In this document: piece after piece, positions 55,927-64,000 of the stretch
Numbering within the stretch: position 1 is the stretch's first letter
Layout: every line of letters begins with the position of its first letter
Source: Farysia itapuensis
Taxonomy: Eukaryota > Basidiomycota > Ustilaginomycetes > Ustilaginales > Ustilaginaceae
Length of the DNA: 64,000 nt
Assembly: GCA_023212645.1 (NCBI GenBank)
Contig: JALBYC010000027.1
Coordinates: forward strand, 97,787-161,786
Direction: 5' to 3'
Position numbers and translations under genes: made by a program
The notes under the pieces: model-generated
What the model was told of the DNA's origin: nothing
The model's input: only the letters and a program-made list of their open reading frames with translations
The model's database searches: none

Positions 55927-57831
55927 ATGGCGAGAACAAAGGGCATCACGCTACGCGTCCGTCGCCAGCCGGGAGAAGATTCGGCAGAGGCAGAGGAAAG
56001 CTCGGATCCCATCCTGGCTGAAGACGACCATGCCGTCGATGATCACGAAGACGACGACATGAGGGCTCACAAACGTATCCGACTCACCTCTTCGCGCTCC
56101 AGAAGCACCCGTCTCTCTCATGCACACTCAGCCGAGCACGCTATGGAGGAAGAGCCGGCTTCACTCAGAGCAAGCCCATCCAGGAAGTCTCGTCGGCAGT
56201 CCACGCGAATAGAACCAGAGGTTGAGGATGTGGAAGAGATGGAACAGGATGACCCTGATCTCGAATCCTTCGCCGAAGAGATCACCACTCCTTCCGGCTC
56301 ACGGAGCCGCGCAGTCCGCAGCCGCTCAAAGCCACAGCCTTTCAAGCCGATAGCCACACCCATCAGATCACGAGGTAATGGTACAAGACCTTCTCGGTCA
56401 AGATCTGCCACTGCACCTGCTTTAGAGGACGACGAAGACGATGACGAAGACGACGACCACAAGGAAGGCAGTGACGCAGCCGTAGACGAAGAAGTCGATG
56501 CGGAAATCGATGCAGAAGAGATTGAGAACGAGGAAACGGGAGTTGATGAGGAAGGTCACCAAACAGTCACCATCAAGGGCAAGGTTTACAGACTCGATGG
56601 CGAGGAGGTCATTCTACCGACCGACCCAGAGGGAGAAAAGAAAGTGGATGTGAAAGGACGTTTGCAGGGTGGACGACAGTACAAAGCCTACAACTTCACG
56701 TCAGATCTCCGGGAAGATCCCGAAAAGGTATACATGTTGGCCATTGATGCAGCTAGAGCTACAGGCTATCGAGACTCGCTCTACTTTTTCCGGAAAAATC
56801 CACAGATTCTGAAGCTAGAATTACACCAAGCCGAAAAGGATAAGTTGATCGAAGATGGGCGGCTCAGCGGTCAGCTCAAAAGTCGCAACGTAACCATGGT
56901 ACCAGCGCGGAATGTCTACAAGCTGCACGGCGCACGCATCATTACCACTGGCAGAGCCATCATCGATGACTACTACGAGGCCGATGCACGCGCCTCTGGT
57001 GTTCAGGAGGGCAAACTGGTCGCCGGTATCGCAGCCGAAGAACCAGAACGACGTCGCGACGATACTCGCGAACGAGAGAGACCCAAGAAGAAGACCGACA
57101 CGTTCTCCTACACAACCATCGATCCACAAGGCGACCCTGTGCTTACCATCTTCGGCGACGCAGGTCAGTCTCCGTGGATTCGCGCCGGTGCATGGCAGTC
57201 ACGAAAAGCAGCTCTGCAACGAGCCGATGTTACCGAAGAAAATTGGATGCTTGAGATGGCACGCAGTGTTCAAGGTATGAACAGCGAGCTGACCGAGACG
57301 CGCAAAGATCGTTTATCGGCATTTCCGCGATTCAATCGTTATCTCGGCTTGCATCAGGACGATCTGGCGGAAGAGAGTGCTGTTGACGGGGACGCAGCAC
57401 CAGAAGACGATCCCGAGGCTCTCAACGACCTTCCACCCTGGGAACGAGAAAAGCTTCCCAAGAAATCACAGGAAGAGCTTGAACTGGAAGCCGAGCAGCG
57501 CCAAGCTACTGAGCAGAAGCTTCGAGATCAGAAGCGTCGCGGCGGACCCCCGCTGGGTGTCTACGAGCCCAATACGCACCTCCCGCACTTCAACCTCCTC
57601 TCACAACCAACACGTGCCACCTTGGTCAAAACAGCTCAACGTCCGATGTATGTTGACGATCCAGGCCGTGCCACTGGCGACCGCCGGCCTATCCTTGGTG
57701 GAGACAAGATGGGGTCTGGAGCATGGGGTATCGCCAGTTTCTCACTCGAGTCACTACCACCGGCACCCAGACCTGCTTACGTTGTCGTTCCAGCAGGCGC
57801 CAGCGCTGCTGCATTCAATACCTCGGAATAA
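55927..57831 (+). CDS. NPL6: RSC7/Npl6-like chromatin remodelling complex subunit
   Basis: Homologue of yeast Rsc7 (Npl6) and Swp82, accessory subunits of RSC and SWI/SNF. The protein is 634 residues from the ATG at 55927; frames upstream are leader. The first 210 residues are charged and disordered with long Asp/Glu runs and Arg/Ser clusters. The conserved domain follows (about 211-365): VTIKGKVYRLDGEEVILPTD, GGRQYKAYNFTSDLR, MLAIDAARATGYRDSLYFF, and KLHGARIITTGRAIIDDYYE. The C-terminal third has a charged Lys/Glu helix and ends SLPPAPRPAYVVVPAGAS, as in Rsc7 relatives. An AATAAA lies 2-7 bases after the stop. The gene is divergent from the BTB-like gene with 254 bases between starts. Confidence 0.88.
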   Translation: MARTKGITLRVRRQPGEDSAEAEESSDPILAEDDHAVDDHEDDDMRAHKRIRLTSSRSRSTRLSHAHSAEHAMEEEPASLRASPSRKSRRQSTRIEPEVEDVEEMEQDDPDLESFAEEITTPSGSRSRAVRSRSKPQPFKPIATPIRSRGNGTRPSRSRSATAPALEDDEDDDEDDDHKEGSDAAVDEEVDAEIDAEEIENEETGVDEEGHQTVTIKGKVYRLDGEEVILPTDPEGEKKVDVKGRLQGGRQYKAYNFTSDLREDPEKVYMLAIDAARATGYRDSLYFFRKNPQILKLELHQAEKDKLIEDGRLSGQLKSRNVTMVPARNVYKLHGARIITTGRAIIDDYYEADARASGVQEGKLVAGIAAEEPERRRDDTRERERPKKKTDTFSYTTIDPQGDPVLTIFGDAGQSPWIRAGAWQSRKAALQRADVTEENWMLEMARSVQGMNSELTETRKDRLSAFPRFNRYLGLHQDDLAEESAVDGDAAPEDDPEALNDLPPWEREKLPKKSQEELELEAEQRQATEQKLRDQKRRGGPPLGVYEPNTHLPHFNLLSQPTRATLVKTAQRPMYVDDPGRATGDRRPILGGDKMGSGAWGIASFSLESLPPAPRPAYVVVPAGASAAAFNTSE

Positions 57832-58058
57832 CAATAAACATCAGCAAAATCCTTTCGAGGTTCATTTTGCCATTTCATCTGTGCTTACGTGCGCGTGCGG
57901 CTTGGGTCAAAGCGACCCCTGATTAGGTTCGAGGCAGATGTGACTGTATGGAGTAAGGGGAGGGGGGACTGTGCGCAGGTTCTACAGGGTGGCACGCTCG
58001 GAAGCACGGTGTTGCTCTTTGCCGACGCTGACCTGACCTTGCTCTTTCTCTCAACTCG

Positions 58059-60107
58059 ATGACGGGTCTCAACACCAGTGTACCTTTCCCTCAGCAAGAG
58101 GATGGTCCGACGGATACTGTCGCAAGGACGAGTGATAACGTCTTGAGCTCTGCTCGAATTAAGCTTCCAGGTGGAAACGGCCAAGACGTCGCACAGGGTA
58201 ACTGCAGCACGCCTCTGAAGAAAAAGAGGTCGGCACTCTTTTACCCCTCTCCGGCTCTGATGACCACCTCTAACCAAGCTCCGTACTCACGCAGTGCTGC
58301 CAAAAGGGACTCGGTCATGGCTCTGGGAAGCATCGGCCATCTTCAGCATATGTACACGAAGCACGGCCTGTGAGTATACTGCATTCTATTGCATGAACAA
58401 TACAGCTGAATTTCGATGCTTGTTTCTTTCAGCGCCAGTCGTACGCGTCCTTTGCGCAAAGGCGCTGTCATAGCCATCGGGCCAGCTGCAGAGGCTTCGC
58501 TCAGCGCTGAGCTGTCTTTCTCGGGCTCAGATCTCAGCATCGACTCTCTTTCGGGCGTGGATGATACATTTGAGTTACCTCCAAGCCCAAAAGCCGTGAC
58601 CTACAAGACGCTAGCGTATCCAGAATCGCCGAAGTCGATTGACGATGAGGCACTAAAAGCGGCCATGGTAGATGATCTTCGCGAGCTGCTACGGCTATGG
58701 CATTTGCGGGAGTGGGTGTATCTAGACCAGAACGTCCCGGAGCTTTCGACACTCTTGGGAAAAGCAGCCAACAATGCTGGGATGCCGAGTTTCACTGTCT
58801 TGATGGAGCTGGCAGACACGACGACAAGAGCAATTCGATCGGTCCGCAGCTACTTCCTTGCCCTTCCAGCAACCTCGATCTCTCCAGCCAACTATGCAAA
58901 CCAGATGGCCAAAGATCGATTCAGACGACAGTCCAGCTTCAGTTGTGTGTCTAGACCAGGACAAACATCTTTGACGACTGCGAAGGGGTCAAGTCCACAA
59001 TCAACACTTTGTGCCCGCCTGCGTGGTAACAGGGAACTGAGAGGGACTGAGAGGGACTATCTTTCTGCTCTACGGAAGAGTGCGATGAATGTGCTTGCAG
59101 CGTTGCGAGACGTCGAGTTGCGATTCGGTATGACAGTGTCAGAAAGACTTCCAAGCCATTTCGAGCTTGATGCAACCGAAGCGCTAGACTGCTCTCAAGA
59201 CTCTCTCGATCTGGAGCTGAGCAGTCGTGCACATCGACGAAATCAAACGTGCAGTCTCACAGATTTAGATCAAGAGCGGGAGGCGGTACGGCAATATTTG
59301 CTGACCCTTGACGATGCTCTGTCCTCAACAAGAGCGACCAAGAGCAGCAAGGTGATACCCAGGTATCCAAAGCATTCTGGAGCTATCGAAGACAGTCTAG
59401 ACCAAGTGTCAATCGCTCAAGCTACTTCCCAAATTACAATCTCAGAGTGTGATACCCGCTCGAGCAGCGGAGGAAATTTGACACCGGAGCCCGAGGGGGA
59501 TGATAGACAGAGTCGAGAGGCCGACCAGATGTTTTGCATCAGCAACTTTGTTACAGCCTATTCACGGAGTAGTCAAGATGGAGACAACCAAGTTGTTTCA
59601 GCGGCGATTGCGGAGTGCACGACGCTGCAGGAGCTGCTCGCTGTTCTGGCAGACGGCTACATTCTGTGTCAAGTCTTCAACGAAGTGGTTGCTCAATCCG
59701 ACCGGCCTTGGGGGTTTATCCATATGCCCGATATACACAAGTTTACGCAGCGTGAGAACAGACTACAGCCCGACAAGAAGCTTATCAAAGCCAATCCAGA
59801 GTCCAGTGATGCGGGTCGGAGCGAGAAAGGAGCGTGGACGTTTCGTCGGGCCGAGAACTTACGCGCCTGGGCTGCTGCGTTGAAACTGCGATACGCACTG
59901 AAAACTACGTCTGCGGCCATCCCACAATCGCTGGAGCTGTCTGAATTGTCAACGGGGAAGTATGTGCGACGCGCTGGGGTCATTGAGTTTGACCCATTGA
60001 CTGTTGCCCGTCAAGACACTGGCTGGCAGAAAATGCTAGGGCGGCTTCTTAGCGCTTGGATCAACGCCGTTGCGAACGAATCATACCCCACATGGAACAG
60101 CACATAG
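58059..60107 (+). CDS. Calponin-homology-like protein of unknown role (2 exons)
   Basis: Exons 58059-58369 and 58433-60107 are separated by a 63-base intron (GTGAGT..TTTCAG); the join completes a Leu codon. The product is 661 residues. Residues 1-104 are basic and Ser-rich. A helical region (about 155-250) contains RELLRLWHLREWVYLDQNVPE. Near 495-600 there is a segment that resembles a CH domain: LQELLAVLADGYILCQVFNE, then WGFIHMPDIHKF, then FRRAENLRAWAAALKLRYAL. The DGYxLCxxxN pattern is typical of CH or CH-like actin/microtubule-binding folds. I do not recognise the family by name. Upstream of the intron the frame is short but closes correctly. Function is unknown; a cytoskeletal role is inference. 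Confidence 0.72.
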
Positions 60108-60500
60108 AATAACGATAACGCACACACATACGTTTATGCGCTATGACATGTAGAGCGTAGAACGATCATACAGGTCTGGGCGGTCAGTGGCGTCAGTAGC
60201 CCCAGAAAGGTCACCGATATCTAGCACATGGACAGCTTTAATTCATGATCTTCGTTTTCAATTTACGAGGCGCGTGCCTGCACTTGGCATGTGCACACAC
60301 ATGTGACGCCTCTTGCAAAACTCTATTTTAGCTCACATGTACATCTCACATGGCGAAACAAAAGAGCGGATATGCACGTCGGCACATTGTTCCAAAAGGG
60401 TACATAATGTACAAAGATTAACAGGAGATGCAAAAGTATTGTACATTGGCTCCAAGAAGGGGTGTGAGATAGAGATGCGAACGACTGCCTGTCGATTCGC
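60108..60500. other. Convergent intergenic region
   Basis: These 393 bases lie between the stops of the CH-like and Zn2Cys6 genes and should hold both 3' ends. There is a repeated word cacatgt/acatgtg around 60288-60345, partly palindromic. No gene or RNA is seen. Confidence 0.4.
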
Positions 60501-62393
60501 CTAGAAGGGAGATGCACGGTGAAGGTCAGCTCCAAAGGCGGAAGCAAGGGTACTGGTATCGAAATGCTGAGCGTATGAGCGGGAGCGACTGTGAGTTGGT
60601 GATTGCTGCTGCTCATGCTGTTGGTATTGCTGGTGGGGGTAGCGTCCTGGATGGTCGTTTCCATTGGCCAATGGAGTAGGTGGAGAAGCGAAAACGCCAA
60701 AGGTGCCAAAGATGTTATTGAGGTCGCTGACTGGCGACAGCATCGGACCACCTTGGTTCTGGAATGCAGCCCATCCTTGCTGTTTGACGCAGTCGTTGGT
60801 AGATGCGTTGACATCGTGCAGCGAAAAGGGCATGCTTGAGTTGGCAACAGTCCCAGTGGGATTAGAAAAGTAGCCGTCAACACGATGGGCATCAGCAAAC
60901 AACGAGGCATCACCGTTAGACGAGCTGACGCTCGAGTGCGAGGTGGTGCTGGCCTCATCAGGGTTGGAGATGCGCTTAGTCCCTTCGGCGTTGACAATGC
61001 TGGGTGGAGAGAGTGGACCGAGGGAAAGAAGGCCGTCCGAATTGGATCTCGCAGTCGGAGTATTTAGCGCTACATAGTCACTCGAGTAAGCGGCGTGATT
61101 TGAAGCTTGAAGGTCTGTCCAGGACAACATCGGTGCCTGATGGTGCGACTGCACATGTGCGTTCCAGGCGGCAATGCCGTCACTAGAGCTTGAGTTGTCA
61201 TTTAATAGGTCTTCCGCCAGCTGCTTTGTATCTGTCGTGACCTCGCCCACTCTTTTCTCCGCGACTCGTTGCATGAGTGTGAGCGTGGCCGCTTCGGCTA
61301 CGGAAGGTCGTCGCATTGTGTCTGCATGCCCAACAGGAAGGTGGATTGAGCTGCGTCTTCGAAGTCCAGCAAATGGTGCTTCAGACAAAAACGCAGTCTG
61401 ACTCGGGAACGGGAGCGTAGCAAAGTCAAAGTGACCATGTGGCGCTGGTAGGTCGACAGGTCGAACATGTGCAGAAGTAGGCACGATAGTATGAGCATCG
61501 CCCAGACCTTCCAAGCCGATGCGATACTCGGCTTCCGATGTACTCGAGCGCGTAAGGGTAGGTGCAGAGAAGACAGAGGGTCCACCAAAGACGGGACTGG
61601 TCGGTTGCGTTTGCGCGCCTTGCAAGACACTAGGGTGAGAATCGTATGCTGCAGTGAGCCCAGACGGAGAACCAAAGTTTTGCGAATTGGGCGGGGAGTA
61701 GTAGGAGTAGTTCGGAAGGGGAAAGGTGGTGGTATGAGGGGACGGCGTTGCGAGAGGTAAGAAGTACTGTTGAGCCAGCTTTGTAGATGGTGTCGCGGGC
61801 TGAGACGCCGATGACAGTAGAGAGGGCGCGACTGTTTCTTGGGATGATCCGAGTTCGGCATATGCATGAGAAGGTGCAGGATGAGTGAGAGAGATGCCGC
61901 GGCGACGACGTATGCTGACTTGGGTCTCGCTGTCGAATTCGCCGTGTTCTACGGCGGCAGAGGGACCAAAGAAATCGGTTCGAGACGATTCAGAGTGATG
62001 CGTTATGGGAGAGCTCAGTGGACCACTGGGTGGACCCATGGAGAAAGGGTGGGGTTCAGCAAAAATGGCCAAGGCAGCGGCTTTGGCTTGCTTGAGTTCT
62101 TTGTTGCGTCGTTTGCGATCACGAGAAAGCATATTTTGGATCTCGGTGACAGCTTCGTACTCGCATCTGCGTTTGAGACGAAGACATGTGGCGCACGTCG
62201 GTTGACCGTCACACTTGATCTTTCTGTGACGGCAATGTATGCAAGCCATGCCGATGCGGTCGCGCTGTTTGGACTTGCCGATGCTGCCCGAAGCTGATGC
62301 TGTGTCGGACGAGTCGGCAGCGGATCGTTCAGATGTGCGCTTGCGAGGCATAGTCGGTCGTCGAGCAACACTGGGCCCAGCAGGCGGTAGCAT
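60501..62393 (-). CDS. Zn2Cys6 (fungal-type) transcription factor
   Basis: Nuclear regulator of 630 residues from the ATG at 62393; upstream residues in this frame look like leader. The binuclear zinc cluster is perfect: Cys51-x2-Cys54-x6-Cys61-x5-Cys67-x2-Cys70-x6-Cys77, with RHRKIKCDGQPT in between. A basic helical linker follows (SRDRKRRNKELKQAKAAA, about 88-105). The remainder is Ser/Pro/His-rich and disordered; I see no fungal_trans middle homology region, which many Zn2Cys6 factors have. A Gln/His-rich stretch (HPGRYPHQQYQQHEQQQS) lies near the end. The frame is intact without introns. The target genes cannot be told from sequence. It is the last gene in the window. Confidence 0.88.
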   Translation of the reverse strand: MLPPAGPSVARRPTMPRKRTSERSAADSSDTASASGSIGKSKQRDRIGMACIHCRHRKIKCDGQPTCATCLRLKRRCEYEAVTEIQNMLSRDRKRRNKELKQAKAAALAIFAEPHPFSMGPPSGPLSSPITHHSESSRTDFFGPSAAVEHGEFDSETQVSIRRRRGISLTHPAPSHAYAELGSSQETVAPSLLSSASQPATPSTKLAQQYFLPLATPSPHTTTFPLPNYSYYSPPNSQNFGSPSGLTAAYDSHPSVLQGAQTQPTSPVFGGPSVFSAPTLTRSSTSEAEYRIGLEGLGDAHTIVPTSAHVRPVDLPAPHGHFDFATLPFPSQTAFLSEAPFAGLRRRSSIHLPVGHADTMRRPSVAEAATLTLMQRVAEKRVGEVTTDTKQLAEDLLNDNSSSSDGIAAWNAHVQSHHQAPMLSWTDLQASNHAAYSSDYVALNTPTARSNSDGLLSLGPLSPPSIVNAEGTKRISNPDEASTTSHSSVSSSNGDASLFADAHRVDGYFSNPTGTVANSSMPFSLHDVNASTNDCVKQQGWAAFQNQGGPMLSPVSDLNNIFGTFGVFASPPTPLANGNDHPGRYPHQQYQQHEQQQSPTHSRSRSYAQHFDTSTLASAFGADLHRASPF

Positions 62394-64000
<1,607 letters not shown>

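Overview
The window looks like nuclear DNA of a basidiomycete fungus, most probably a smut-type member of the Ustilaginomycotina (relatives of Ustilago, Sporisorium and Pseudozyma). The reasons are these: genes are dense, lie on both strands and have long uninterrupted reading frames. The few introns I can place are 61-70 bases with GT..AG ends, plus one larger leader intron. The proteins are clearly fungal, such as a Zn2Cys6 regulator, a GPI-type phospholipase B, Rom2- and Bem3-type Rho regulators and an RSC7/Npl6 subunit. Proteins also carry long Ser/Gln/His-rich disordered stretches. I cannot name the species from sequence alone.

I support 25 protein genes, one cut by the left edge. Left part (1-14 kb): a His-rich protein of unknown role, a mitochondrial acyl-CoA dehydrogenase, an MFS transporter of the drug/polyamine type, ornithine decarboxylase, a delta-12 fatty acid desaturase, a GPATCH1-type splicing-associated protein and an unknown protein. 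Middle (14-43 kb): a very large forkhead regulator, a tail-anchored protein with an interrupted CS domain, the PRMT5 arginine methyltransferase, SPT2, the N-terminal acetyltransferase NAA50, a Rom2-like RhoGEF, the VPS15 pseudokinase scaffold of PI3-kinase and ARP3. Right part (43-64 kb): phospholipase B, cholinephosphotransferase, the ferredoxin/adrenodoxin reductase ARH1, a class III aminotransferase, a Bem3-like RhoGAP, a UPF0047/YjbQ protein with a membrane segment, a BTB-like protein, RSC7/Npl6, a calponin-homology-like protein and a Zn2Cys6 regulator. The last 133 bases are essentially pure C.

These are mainly housekeeping genes and I see no mobile element, CRISPR array, rRNA, tRNA or secondary-metabolite cluster. 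Functional themes recur. Lipid metabolism is represented by acyl-CoA dehydrogenase, desaturase, phospholipase B and cholinephosphotransferase. Rho/actin polarity is represented by the RhoGEF, RhoGAP and ARP3. Chromatin and transcription are represented by forkhead, PRMT5, SPT2, NPL6 and Zn2Cys6. Polyamine metabolism is represented by ODC beside a DHA1-type transporter. Neighbours are often divergent with 200-750 bases between starts, or convergent with 36-180 bases between stops.

I did not find a convincing wholly new system. The most unusual items are the interrupted CS domain in a tail-anchored protein, the YjbQ domain tethered to a predicted membrane helix, a loop insertion in the cholinephosphotransferase, the repeated GGGCTGAG/GCCCTC motif cluster between ODC and the desaturase, and the terminal poly-C tract, which is probably an assembly artefact.
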